Below are positions 17,330 through 26,132 of a DNA stretch of 64,000 bases, one piece after another (the stretch's first letter is position 1; each line of letters starts with the position of its first letter). Both the position numbers and the translations under genes were made by a program. The notes under the pieces are model-generated. The model was given only the letters and a program-made list of their open reading frames with translations, made no database searches and was not told where the DNA came from. The stretch comes from Opitutia bacterium ISCC 52 (GTDB taxonomy: Bacteria; Verrucomicrobiota; Verrucomicrobiia; Opitutales; UBA2995). The stretch covers positions 4,293,501 through 4,357,500 of the forward strand of contig CP076040.1 in NCBI GenBank assembly GCA_014529675.2. The letters run 5' to 3'.

Positions 17330-18064
17330 ACAAAGACTTACGGAATAAGCCGTATCGAAAATACCTGTTTTGCCAAAATTAATGCCAGAATGTTCAGGAA
17401 TATCCGACGAAATCTAAGTCGCAGAAAGTAGAAGAAAGAACGGGCTTAGGTAAACAAAAGAATTGGGGAACTATATGCCCAATCAAAGCAGCCAATTTGC
17501 TCCCCATTTATGGACCACTCCGATGTCTTGAGTGCTCTTCTTCAAGAAGGCTGAAGTTAGGGTTTCCTGTTCGAAGTAGTAACTCAATACTTGGTGTTAA
17601 ATCTCCATGATCCCCGGGTCCCTATCTGAGAGATAGCCTGTTACCGACCCCATACCCGCCATATAAAGCCTGGGGTAGTCGCTGGTATATAAACGCTCCC
17701 ATCTATCCAACACATTCGAATACGAAGACAGGGGTCCCCTTTCTGTGAAACACAAGTGGAGTGGTCGTATCCGAATTCCTCTGAGTGTAGGCATTAGCTA
17801 ATCTCTAAAAATATTGTAGTAATTTTCAGAGAAGAGCGGGGAGGGGGTCTGCCCTGACGGACAGGCTGATTAATGTGTATTCCTTAACCCAGACAGAATT
17901 TTATTCTCCTGAGGCATAGATTATAGTCGGACAGAGACTGAGTAGCCCACACAGAATTTTTCTCTCTACAGGCTTTATACTCTCTATGACTTTTCAAAGC
18001 CACGGGATAAATTACTCATAAAATAAAATTGCCGATAAATTGAATCGTTAGTTAATTGGCGAGC
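17330..18064. other. 735-base stretch without a recognisable gene
   Basis: Short frames only. A minus frame at 17597-17794 (65 codons) and a neighbouring minus frame (about 17510-17620) have protein-like text but match no family I know; together they could be a frameshifted remnant. No repeat or terminator is obvious. With the IS fragment, the tRNA and the decayed ORFs after it, this is the most eroded part of the window. Confidence 0.4.
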
Positions 18065-18349
18065 ATGATTCCCCTGTTTCGTATTGTAAGTTGTCTTATC
18101 GGTATTAACGCGCTTCTGATTCAAGCATTACCTGGGACGGTGATAAGCATCGGCGGCAATGGGACCGCAGATCTCCCACTTGGATGGTCTGTCACTCTTA
18201 ATCTTAACGGAACTACATACATTGAATCTGGAGCAGGAGGTGTTTCAGTATTGTTTTCCTATCAGGAGTTTGCTGATAGTCATAAGACCATCCAGGCAAT
18301 CAACTACGATGGCATTAATGCAGTTCTGAGTGCTGATTTGGAAAGGTGA
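18065..18349 (+). CDS. Small secreted hypothetical protein (possibly a truncated gene)
   Basis: 94 residues from ATG 18065. Residues 1-24 look like a signal peptide (IVSCLIGINALLIQALPG). The remainder is Gly/Ser/Thr-rich with beta-strand character (GWSVTLNLNGTTYIESGAGG) and lacks a recognised domain. It lies in an eroded zone and is followed after 7 bases by a chimeric ORF, so it may be the start of a longer lost protein. Confidence 0.4.
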   Translation: MIPLFRIVSCLIGINALLIQALPGTVISIGGNGTADLPLGWSVTLNLNGTTYIESGAGGVSVLFSYQEFADSHKTIQAINYDGINAVLSADLER

Positions 18350-18356
18350 GAACGAT

Positions 18357-18583
18357 ATGACGATAATTGGAAGGCGATCTTTTTTGAAGAGCTCAACGAT
18401 ACTGACCGGTGGCAGTATTGTCACAAGCTTTGCAGTTTTGTCCGCGGGTCCAGGATTTGGCCAAGGGGTGCCCGGGAGGAACGTGAAAAAGAGCAAGCAC
18501 TCTGGCGCGTATCGCTCAACTTTGGTTTCGTTTTTGGCGCAGAGGACTTTATTGCGGCCATGAATTTGATCCCGACAAAGTGA
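18357..18583 (+). pseudogene. Tat signal peptide joined to an unrelated gene end
   Basis: From ATG 18357 there is a clean twin-arginine signal (GRRSFLKSSTILTGGS, ending GPGFGQ). After about residue 37 the frame loses protein character and stops at 18561-18563. In the next frame a coding-like tail, LWRVSLNFGFVFGAEDFIAA, runs to TGA at 18581-18583. The simplest reading is a deletion that joined the 5' end of a Tat-exported protein gene to the 3' end of another gene out of frame, near 18465-18480. The second gene is not identified. Confidence 0.5.
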
Positions 18584-18661
18584 CCTGATCGCCCATTTTC
18601 GAGAATACATAATTTTTTTAGCTTGCTTTGGGAAATTTATCAGCTTTCCTACGCTCCTTTT

Positions 18662-18862
18662 ATGGCAGAAGAAATTACAGAGGAAAACAAGCGCTCTTGG
18701 AACCCAATGGATTTGGATTTCACAGATGCGGAGATTTTGTCACGTTACGTTACAGAAACCGGAAAGATCCTACCTAAGCGCATCACAAAACTTTCTACGC
18801 GGCAGCAACGCCACATTACGAAAGTCATCAAGCGGTCACGTAATATGCTTTTAATGAAATAG
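18662..18862 (+). CDS. rpsR: Ribosomal protein bS18, isolated gene
   Basis: 66 residues. The C-terminal half YVTETGKILPKRITKLSTRQ, then QRHITKVIKRSRNMLLM, matches bS18 closely (xGKIxPxRxTxxxxxxQRxxxxxIKRARxxxLLP). The N-terminal part is acidic (MAEEITEENKRSWNPMDLDF) and lacks the zinc-binding Cys seen in C+ forms, so it is a zinc-independent form. The usual neighbours (rpsF, ssb, rplI) are absent. It may be the only S18 of the cell or a second paralogue; the rest of the genome would decide. I chose ATG 18662 for its length fit. Confidence 0.85.
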   Translation: MAEEITEENKRSWNPMDLDFTDAEILSRYVTETGKILPKRITKLSTRQQRHITKVIKRSRNMLLMK

Positions 18863-18973
18863 CCTTCGGGTATTTCTTGAAAGTTAGACAGCCTAGAACG
18901 GCTCGCTCGGCGATCGAGCCCTACCTTGTAGACATATTAAACCCTGAAATTGGGAAGTTAAGAAGAATCCCCG

Positions 18974-19942
18974 ATGGCCAAGATTCTTCATCCTACCCTC
19001 CCGAACCTGGACAAGCTAGCGACTGTATTGGCTGACGGGGAAATTGCAGCTGTTCCAACTGAAACGGTGTACGGCTTAGCCGGAAACGCTCTAAATCCTA
19101 AAGCGATCGCCAAGATCTACGAAGCAAAAGGTCGACCCACCAGAAATCCTTTAATCGTCCATATCGAGGACTTGGGGCAATTGGATCACATAACCGAACC
19201 CTCAGAGCCAGCAAATCGCTTAGCTGATGCATTCTGGCCAGGACCTTTGACCCTCATACTCCCTAAAAAGCCGACTGTGCCTGACAGCGTTACAGCAAGT
19301 CTAAGCTCAGTGGGAGTAAGGATGCCTTCTCATCCCATATTTCGACAGTTGGCAGAACGATGCCCTTTCCCACTAGCTGCTCCCAGTGCTAATCCATTTG
19401 GCTACGTGAGCCCCACCAAGGCAAAGCACGTGAAAGAACAAATGGGAGATAAAATAGGTTGGATCCTGGACGGGGGACCTTGTGGCTGTGGCATCGAATC
19501 GACTATCCTTTCTTTGGCTGATCCTCAACAACCTACTCTCCTTCGCCATGGCAGTATATCTTCGCAACAGCTTGAAGATGTGTTGGGGCTAAAGATACGA
19601 ACACCAGACACTCTGGCTGCGGATAAAGGGCAAAACCTTCCTTCACCCGGATTGATGAAGCGGCATTACAGCCCTAATACCCCGGTGACTTTATTTGAGG
19701 GCCAAGCTCCTGATTCATCGAACTCTTCAGCGATCGTTTTTTTAAAGTCTACTTCCTGCTCAAAGCCCAATCACTTTGCTCTTTCCGAAAATGGAGAAAT
19801 TGAGGAAGTAGCAAGAAATCTCTATAACCTGCTTCAAGAGCTGGATCACAAAAGCTTTGAAGGGATCTACATGGAACTCCCAAAAGGGATCGGAACTGGG
19901 ACGGCCATCCGAGATCGCATGCAAAGAGCAGCTGCTCGTTAG
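18974..19942 (+). CDS. sua5: L-threonylcarbamoyladenylate synthase, Sua5 type
   Basis: A 322-residue enzyme that forms threonylcarbamoyl-AMP from threonine, bicarbonate and ATP, the first step of t6A37 tRNA modification. The YrdC domain covers residues 10-195: PTETVYGLAGNA, KGRPTRNPLIVHI, WPGPLTLIL, GVRMPSHP and PLAAPSANPFGYVSPT, IESTIL. The linker SPGLMKRHYSPNTPV and the C-terminal Sua5 domain mark it as the long Sua5 form rather than TsaC. Single gene, convergent with the exopolysaccharide operon (6-base gap). Confidence 0.93.
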   Translation: MAKILHPTLPNLDKLATVLADGEIAAVPTETVYGLAGNALNPKAIAKIYEAKGRPTRNPLIVHIEDLGQLDHITEPSEPANRLADAFWPGPLTLILPKKPTVPDSVTASLSSVGVRMPSHPIFRQLAERCPFPLAAPSANPFGYVSPTKAKHVKEQMGDKIGWILDGGPCGCGIESTILSLADPQQPTLLRHGSISSQQLEDVLGLKIRTPDTLAADKGQNLPSPGLMKRHYSPNTPVTLFEGQAPDSSNSSAIVFLKSTSCSKPNHFALSENGEIEEVARNLYNLLQELDHKSFEGIYMELPKGIGTGTAIRDRMQRAAAR

Positions 19943-19948
19943 GAACTA

Positions 19949-22075
19949 CTAAGAAATCTTCTGATGCTCTTTAGGATCGGACTGAGGCAGCGGTGTTTGC
20001 CTATAGTGATAGTCCTTATACTTGTGATACTGGTAGGAGTAGTAGTATCCCGAAACAGATAGCTTGAGGTTATTAAGCACCGCCCCGAATACAGGCACAC
20101 TAGAATCCATCAATCGGCGCATATTCATCATGATGGCCTTCCGTTTCACAGCGTTAAACTTGATGGTGTAAAGCACACCGTCGACCAGAGGCAAAATGAG
20201 AAGGGAGTCACTCACCGCTGAAATAGGGGGAGTATCCACAATGATTCGGGCATATTTGGAACGCGCTTCCTGAAAGAACTCTTCGAGCCTACCTGAACTA
20301 AGAATCTGGGAAGGATTGTTCGCGCGTCCACCTGTAGAAATAACATCGAGCCCCGTTTTTTCATCCCTCTTTATGACTTCGTCAAAAGTGGCCTTTCCAT
20401 AACAGTAGTCGATGATTCCCAACTCGTTATTAAGCTCGAGCGACTTGGCGATATTGGGAAGACGCAGATCACAGTCCACCAACAATGTTTTTTCGCCGTG
20501 AGAGGCGAAGGTCAGTGCTAGATTGGTAGAGATGAATGACTTGCCTTCTCCAGGAACCGTCGAAGTAACCAGGAAGCATTGTGCCACTTTGCTTTCTCCG
20601 TTTAGCTTAAGACCGGAATGCAACGCACGAAAACCTTCGGAAGCCTGGTTTTCCATCGTCGAACTGACAATTTTGGCTTTCTCAGGAGCCGGCAGATTTT
20701 TTACTTCGGAAATGATCCCTAGGAGAGGAACCCCAATCACATTCTCAATATCGAATGCTGATTTCACACGGTCGTCCATGTAAGCGATAACGAAGGCAAT
20801 ACCTATGCCCAAAATCCCGCCACCAAAAATTCCAGCACCAAAAAACAGGATATAATTGGGCCAGTATGGATCGAGCGCCATGCCTGCTCTATCAAGCACA
20901 CGCGCATTCGCATTGTCCAAGCTTGAGGAAATGTTCGTTTCCCGCATCCGCGCAACCAGTGTCTGGTACATCACCGTGTTCACCTCGGCTTCACGCTGGA
21001 TGGTCTCGTAGTCGACACTCAATCGGTCGATACCCATCAGTATTTTTTCCTGTTCTGCCACCGAAGATTCCGCTTCTTCTCGACGAGTACGAGCTTGGAG
21101 TAAGTCGGAATAGACCCGGTCAACTTCGGATTGAAGGGCACTTTCCAACTCCCCTTGGATTTCCTCGTAAGATCGCATAGCTGCAATCATGGTGGGGTGC
21201 TTTTCACGATAGCGCTTCGAGAGAGATGCCACCTCCACACGAGCAACCGAAAGATCGCTATTCAGTTTCTGAACAAGGAGACTGTTGGCGATAAAACTGA
21301 GATCATTGACCTTTTTACCTTCTGCTTGGTATTTCTCGATGAGGTTCCAGCGAGATTGCACTTCATAAAGAAAAGCTTCCGCTTCTGCACTCTTGAGGTT
21401 GAGGACTCTGAGCTTTTCATTCTCAACCGATGACCGCTCATCAAACGAGACGGTGTTATGCTCTTCACGGTATTCTTGAAGCCTAAATTCTAACTCCTCC
21501 AGTTTGCTTCTTTGCTGATCGGCGCGGATTCGAAGATCTTCAACCGCTTTGAGGGAGGTTTCCAGCTGCTTACGCTGATTGTAACCAATATACTCATCCA
21601 CAAAGAGATTGGCTACCTTGGAAGCCAACTCAGGATCTGGATGAACAAACTCAACCGCTATAATTCGAGTCAGCCGCTTGGGAATAATTTTGCGGTTCTC
21701 AAAAAGGATAAGATCTATCGAAACGTCGTTCGGATCCTTACCCTTCAAATAAGGTTCAAGAAAGCGCTCCCGCTCATCTCCTTTGAGCCGATTACCCACC
21801 TGCTCAATGATGGCATTACTTTCAAGAATGCCGACCTGGGTATTAAAATCTTCGGTTCCACGCATGTTTAGAACGACGAGCGTGGTAACTAACTGCACGA
21901 GCACGAATATCACCAGTATCCACCAGATTCGTTCACGAATGATAAGCAGGTAGTCGTGGAAGCTGCGTTGGGGCCCCATATCGCCTCCCCCACCATAGCC
22001 GCCATTGTTGTACCCGGAATCGTAGTAGTAATAACCTCTAGCTTCTGGATTGTCCTTTTTCATTCGAGGATCCAT
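19949..22075 (-). CDS. Exopolysaccharide chain-length determinant / tyrosine autokinase (Wzc-like)
   Basis: A 708-residue inner-membrane BY-kinase that controls polymer length with its export partner. Two TM helices (about 53-73 and 405-430) flank a periplasmic coiled-coil Wzz domain. The cytoplasmic kinase has Walker A VPGEGKS (about 507), Walker A' LLVDCDLRLP and Walker B IIVDTPP. The C-terminal tail is Tyr-rich (GYYYSYQYHKYKDYHYRQ), the usual autophosphorylation cluster. The N-terminus has a second Tyr/Gly-rich tract (GYYYYDSGYNNGGYGGGG). I start at ATG 22075, four bases after the stop of the export gene and behind AAGG; an upstream TTG (22102) would overlap it. Confidence 0.9.
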   Translation of the reverse strand: MDPRMKKDNPEARGYYYYDSGYNNGGYGGGGDMGPQRSFHDYLLIIRERIWWILVIFVLVQLVTTLVVLNMRGTEDFNTQVGILESNAIIEQVGNRLKGDERERFLEPYLKGKDPNDVSIDLILFENRKIIPKRLTRIIAVEFVHPDPELASKVANLFVDEYIGYNQRKQLETSLKAVEDLRIRADQQRSKLEELEFRLQEYREEHNTVSFDERSSVENEKLRVLNLKSAEAEAFLYEVQSRWNLIEKYQAEGKKVNDLSFIANSLLVQKLNSDLSVARVEVASLSKRYREKHPTMIAAMRSYEEIQGELESALQSEVDRVYSDLLQARTRREEAESSVAEQEKILMGIDRLSVDYETIQREAEVNTVMYQTLVARMRETNISSSLDNANARVLDRAGMALDPYWPNYILFFGAGIFGGGILGIGIAFVIAYMDDRVKSAFDIENVIGVPLLGIISEVKNLPAPEKAKIVSSTMENQASEGFRALHSGLKLNGESKVAQCFLVTSTVPGEGKSFISTNLALTFASHGEKTLLVDCDLRLPNIAKSLELNNELGIIDYCYGKATFDEVIKRDEKTGLDVISTGGRANNPSQILSSGRLEEFFQEARSKYARIIVDTPPISAVSDSLLILPLVDGVLYTIKFNAVKRKAIMMNMRRLMDSSVPVFGAVLNNLKLSVSGYYYSYQYHKYKDYHYRQTPLPQSDPKEHQKIS

Positions 22076-22079
22076 GGCC

Positions 22080-22685
22080 TTAGAATACGCGCTCTGGGAC
22101 AAAGATCACATCATCCTTTTGAAGATCCCATGTCATGGATTGATCCCCACTGATGAGCTTACGAGTGTCGATACTGAAGGTTTCTGATTTCCCATTAGGA
22201 AGCGTTCGCGTGAGTGTGACTTTGCCTTTGTCGGCCAAGCGGTTGGATCCCCCAGCCAGGGAAATCGCTTCCAGCAAAACCATCTCCTCTTCAGGAGGAA
22301 AGATGACGATACCTGGCTTGTTGACCTGTCCGATGACGTTTACCCTGCGCAATGCATACTCGGTGATCGTTACGTTGATTTGTGGGTTAACTAGATAATC
22401 TCGATTGTAGAGTTCCGTTATCAAGCTCTCGGCATCGAAAACCGATTTCCCACCCACATAAATCTTTCCAATCAGCGGCAACACGATGCTTCCATCCTGA
22501 GCCACTCGAACTTCACGAATTAGATCTGGCTCCTGAAAGACTTCTACCCTTAATAAATCCGAAGGATTCAGGAGGTAATTCCCGGCACTATCTTTTGTAT
22601 TTTGAGCGCTTAAAGCATGGGGGAAACAAACTCCTAAAGAGCAAGCTAGAACCACCGGAAAAACAGACTGAATTAATCGCTTCAT
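22080..22685 (-). CDS. Polysaccharide export protein (Wza-like)
   Basis: 201 residues. Signal peptide 1-27 (VVLACSLGVCFPHALSAQ). The Poly_export (PES) domain includes YLLNPSDLLRVEVFQEPDLI and DGSIVLPLIGKIYV; an SLBB region follows (RRVNVIGQVNKPG, LLEAISLAGG) and closes with DDVIFVPERVF. It forms the outer-membrane or periplasmic channel of a Wza/Wzc export system. It is directly upstream of the kinase gene and downstream of a decayed beta-barrel gene. Length is short relative to E. coli Wza, as in many non-enteric forms. A Cys near the signal end may or may not be a lipobox. Confidence 0.9.
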   Translation of the reverse strand: MKRLIQSVFPVVLACSLGVCFPHALSAQNTKDSAGNYLLNPSDLLRVEVFQEPDLIREVRVAQDGSIVLPLIGKIYVGGKSVFDAESLITELYNRDYLVNPQINVTITEYALRRVNVIGQVNKPGIVIFPPEEEMVLLEAISLAGGSNRLADKGKVTLTRTLPNGKSETFSIDTRKLISGDQSMTWDLQKDDVIFVPERVF

Positions 22686-22744
22686 CTTGATATAAAAAAG
22701 GAGGCATTCGTGCGCCTTCTTTTCAAAGTAAAAATGTGAAAATC

Positions 22745-23545
22745 TTAAAAGCGAAGTGTTCCAGAAATATTGAAGACACTATTGTCAAAATCCGCTGGGA
22801 TAAAGTCGCTACTGTTGTTGTAAATGACGTAAGCGACAGACACGGCGGTGTTGGAACTTGGAGAGAACGTGACACCCACCTGACCATAAAGCCCATCATC
22901 GCTGCGCCCTCCTTGATAATCGTCCTTGGAAAATCGGATATTCGCAAATCCTGTGAGATTTTCTTGAAGGGCGGTAGAACCTCCCACTTGAAAGTCCGAG
23001 GATTCAATGGATGTACCAAATGAGTCTGCGTTGAAGTCACGCGAAAAGAGTACGGATAAATTGGATTTCTCGGTGGCCTGCCAGACAGCGCGTGCATCAA
23101 CAGATAGAAGATCTTCATCCTTTACACCGGGTGTATTGAAATCGCGTTCCTGGATACCCACGCGAATTTCACCGGTTGTTTTCGCACCGATCTCACCACG
23201 CACACCGACGTTAATAAATTGGTCATCCGTATCTGGGCAATAAAGACCCGGGGCTTGAGGATTCTGGCGGATTCGCGCTCCATCGGTCTCGAAGGATGTA
23301 TTTCTATGGCGATAGCCAACACTGGCATCTAATTTAGGTGTAACAGCCCAGTAGTAATTGATAGGAATTGAATAAGCCTCCCGATCATAGAATCGTGCAT
23401 TATCATAACGGACATCCTCAAGTTGTTATCCCCCTGCCAGAGAAGACTTCGCTGACATGGACCACTCGCCACTCACGTGAGCTCTTAAAATATTTCGTGT
23501 AGCCAAATCTCCCGTAAGATTGTTGGTGGCATACTTGGTGGAGGA
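22745..23545 (-). pseudogene. Exopolysaccharide-linked outer-membrane beta-barrel, decayed
   Basis: Minus-strand beta-barrel text runs from about 23545 (TKYATNNLTGDLATRN) to the stop at 22745, ending in NISGTLRF with the C-terminal Phe of outer-membrane proteins. An in-frame TAA interrupts it near 23426 (SLAGG-stop-QLEDVRYDN), probably from a Tyr codon. The 5' part including signal peptide is missing, and a plus-strand fragment begins there. Barrels of this kind usually precede the export and kinase genes in PVC exopolysaccharide operons. With no start codon before the stop, a functional product is unlikely. Confidence 0.65.
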
Positions 23546-23641
23546 CAGACAACTCTACCACGCCGAAGGAGCAGAGTTGGTCGAACAAATGCTCGATGCA
23601 CTTACTCCCTCAAAGAAACGGCAGTTGCTGGAAGTTCTTTA
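23520..23641 (+). pseudogene. C-terminal fragment of an unidentified gene
   Basis: A plus frame without a start reads AYLVEDRQLYHAEGAELVEQ, then MLDALTPSKKRQLLEVL and TAG at 23639-23641. The text is helix-like and looks coding, but I recognise no family. It abuts the broken 5' end of the beta-barrel gene on the other strand, which marks a deletion or rearrangement point near 23520-23550. Confidence 0.35.
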
Positions 23642-23647
23642 GATTTA

Positions 23648-24940
23648 TTAATCTTCCTCACTCGGTTGAATCACCTTCACCCGCGCAGTGAGCACGCGCT
23701 TCTGGTCTACAACGACTGCCTCAATCTCAAGATTCTTCACACGTATGGTCTGGCCCGCATCAGGAATCTTTCCGAGCTCCGAGGTTATAAGTCCACCGAT
23801 GGTAGACACTTCCTCTTCATCAATCTCCATATCGAGTTTCTCTTCCACATCATGGATGGGAGTGAGTCCGTCCACGATGAAAACATCCTCCTGCACTTCC
23901 TCAATTTGCTCCGCCTCGGAATCAAACTCGTCCTGTATATTGCCGACCAACTCCTCTACAATATTCTCCATAGTTATAGCACCCACGGTTCCGCCAAAAT
24001 CGTCGCGAACCAAGGCCATATGAATTCTCAGCTCTAGAAGTCTTTCCAAAACCGTTTCAAGAGGATCATCCGCTCCTACATAGACTACCGGCCTGGCCAG
24101 TTTGCGGAAATCCATCTTCAGGACTTCATCTTCAGAACAATACAGGTCCTTAATATGCATGATCCCTATGCAATTATCCAAATCGCCTTCACATAAGGGG
24201 AATCGGGTATGGCCAGCCGTTTTGGACAATCTAAAATTCACTTCATTGCCATCCTCAAGGTCGAAGAACTGAAGCTGATTTCGGGGTAACAAAACATCCT
24301 GAACAACCAGGTCTCTCATCGAAATGACGTTCTTAAAGACCCGTTGAGTAAACTCTGGGATCTCTGTTTCCTCATCCAGATTCTTAATCTGAGTTTCAAG
24401 ATCGAGCTTATTGAGGCTCACCTTGGGATCCAGTCGGAACAGGCGTAAGAGGCCCCGCGAAAGCATATCGAAGATTTTTTGGACCGGATAGAATACTCCC
24501 ACCAAAAACCAGATCAGCCAGGAAGTCGCCTTGAGGACTCCGGCTGGATGCTGCAACGCAATGCCGCGTGGCAGGAGGTGCCCCAGCACATAATGGAGAG
24601 TGATGGCCGAAGCAAAAACCACCCCATAGAGAACGAGCCACGATCCGGTGGTTTCTTCTACACTGAAGGATAGTCCCAATTGTTTTGTAAAAGGCACCAA
24701 AACCAGTCCTAAGAAAAGCGTTACCGCGGTAGCTCCTAAGCGCAAAAACCGCAAAACACGGTCAGTGCCATGAAGAAGACCAGACATCCTCCTGGCTTTT
24801 TGCAGTTCCTCCAACAGCTCCGTGTTAAAGTGACTAAATCTCAGCCTGATTAGGCTGAACTCGGTCATGACAAATACCGCTTTGAGCCCAATGAGGACTG
24901 CAACCAAGCTAGCTAACTGTATCGTCGAGGCGGTGATCAC
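23648..24940 (-). CDS. CNNM/CorC-family membrane protein (HlyC/CorC type)
   Basis: 430 residues. A DUF21 (CNNM) membrane domain with about four helices (residues 5-150), a pair of CBS domains (about 195-320; MRDLVVQDVLLPRNQ, DLYCSEDEV, ALVRDDFGGTVGAITMENIVEELVG) and a C-terminal CorC_HlyC domain (EDVFIVDGLTPIHDVEEKL, TIGGLITSELGKIP). Family members are linked to magnesium/cobalt efflux, with CBS domains as nucleotide sensors; bacterial MpfA-type proteins export Mg. The old name hemolysin is misleading. No linked metal genes, so the ion is not defined here. Confidence 0.9.
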   Translation of the reverse strand: MITASTIQLASLVAVLIGLKAVFVMTEFSLIRLRFSHFNTELLEELQKARRMSGLLHGTDRVLRFLRLGATAVTLFLGLVLVPFTKQLGLSFSVEETTGSWLVLYGVVFASAITLHYVLGHLLPRGIALQHPAGVLKATSWLIWFLVGVFYPVQKIFDMLSRGLLRLFRLDPKVSLNKLDLETQIKNLDEETEIPEFTQRVFKNVISMRDLVVQDVLLPRNQLQFFDLEDGNEVNFRLSKTAGHTRFPLCEGDLDNCIGIMHIKDLYCSEDEVLKMDFRKLARPVVYVGADDPLETVLERLLELRIHMALVRDDFGGTVGAITMENIVEELVGNIQDEFDSEAEQIEEVQEDVFIVDGLTPIHDVEEKLDMEIDEEEVSTIGGLITSELGKIPDAGQTIRVKNLEIEAVVVDQKRVLTARVKVIQPSEED

Positions 24941-24969
24941 TTATACGTATATTGCTGCATAGAACCAAT

Positions 24970-26082
24970 CTATGAAAGTCCCAGTGTTGTTTGCAATGTC
25001 GCAATCAGTCGCTGGTTTTCTGCAGCAGTACCAATAGATATCCTCACGTGTTCAGGAAATCCGTATGGGGCCATGGGTCTTACAATCACACCCACTTTTT
25101 GCAGCTCTTGAAACACACGCAAACCATCACCCACATTCACCAAGAGAAAGTTCCCGACGCTGGGAACATAGGACAAGCGATTGTCATTACAGAAGGTTGT
25201 GAGCGTTTGAAGCCCCGCATCATTACACTCGCGGCTTGCATTCACAAATTCATCATCATCAAGAGCAGCGGTTGCAGCCACTTGAGCCACCGCGTTTACA
25301 TTGAATGGCTCACGGACGCGGTTCAGCAAGGAAGCGCACTCAGCACTGCAGTAACCATAACCCACCCGAAAACCTGCGAGCCCATAAATTTTGGAAAACG
25401 TCCGCGTGCAGATAACTTTGCGCCCTGCTTCGATTAGAGGTCGGAGATCCACTGGATCTTTCAGGTATTCAGCGTAAGCTTCATCGACCACGAAAATCAC
25501 ATGCTCAGGCAATGACCGAGCGAAGGCTAAAATCTCATGTGCCGGATTCAACGTACCAGTAGGATTATTCGGAGCAGGCAGGAAAACCAACTTAGTGCGC
25601 TCATTTACAGCCGCGGCCATCGCATCCAAATCATGGGTGAAATTGACTAATGGAACTTCAACGGGATGGGCCTGAAACAAGAGAGTGATCAGTTTGTATA
25701 CAATAAAAGCCTGTTCTCCCATCACCACCTCATCGCCTGCTTTCAAAAACGCATGGCCGATTAGTTCAATGACTTCGTTCGATCCATTCCCAAAAACAAA
25801 TTGGTCAGGTGCTAAACCAAGCTTTTCGGATAGCTTTTGTCGCAATACATAACAGCCGCCATCTGGATAAAGGTACGTCTCATCTAAAAACGATTTTACG
25901 GCCTGCAATGCTTTGGGCGAAGCTCCCAGGGGATTCTCATTCGAGGCGAGCTTGATCGTTGTAGATGGATCTATGCCAAACTCTCGAGCGACCAGGTCAA
26001 TGGGTTTACCAGGCTCGTAGATCGGCTGCTTTAGAACCGAAGGATTAGCAAGATCCGTGAAACGAAGGTTGTCAGATGGCAT
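24970..26082 (-). CDS. hisC: Histidinol-phosphate aminotransferase
   Basis: 370 residues, PLP fold type I. Seen: LASNENPLGASPKAL, YPDGGCYVLRQKL, FVFGNGSNEVIEL, PNNPTGTL, VVDEAYAEYL, and the PLP lysine in RTFSKIYGLAGFRVGYG. It converts imidazole acetol-phosphate and glutamate to histidinol phosphate; paralogues can also act on aromatic amino acids. I chose ATG 26082; a TTG at 26130 would nearly abut the divergent gene at 26133. The other his genes are not in this window. Confidence 0.92.
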   Translation of the reverse strand: MPSDNLRFTDLANPSVLKQPIYEPGKPIDLVAREFGIDPSTTIKLASNENPLGASPKALQAVKSFLDETYLYPDGGCYVLRQKLSEKLGLAPDQFVFGNGSNEVIELIGHAFLKAGDEVVMGEQAFIVYKLITLLFQAHPVEVPLVNFTHDLDAMAAAVNERTKLVFLPAPNNPTGTLNPAHEILAFARSLPEHVIFVVDEAYAEYLKDPVDLRPLIEAGRKVICTRTFSKIYGLAGFRVGYGYCSAECASLLNRVREPFNVNAVAQVAATAALDDDEFVNASRECNDAGLQTLTTFCNDNRLSYVPSVGNFLLVNVGDGLRVFQELQKVGVIVRPMAPYGFPEHVRISIGTAAENQRLIATLQTTLGLS

Positions 26083-26132
26083 ATTTGAATATGGTAATAG
26101 GTAACAATTAGCACCATAACTCAAACGCAAAA

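Noticed and set aside
17597..17794. 65-codon minus ORF in the gap after tRNA-Arg
   Set aside because: No family, start context weak; mentioned only as possible decayed text.
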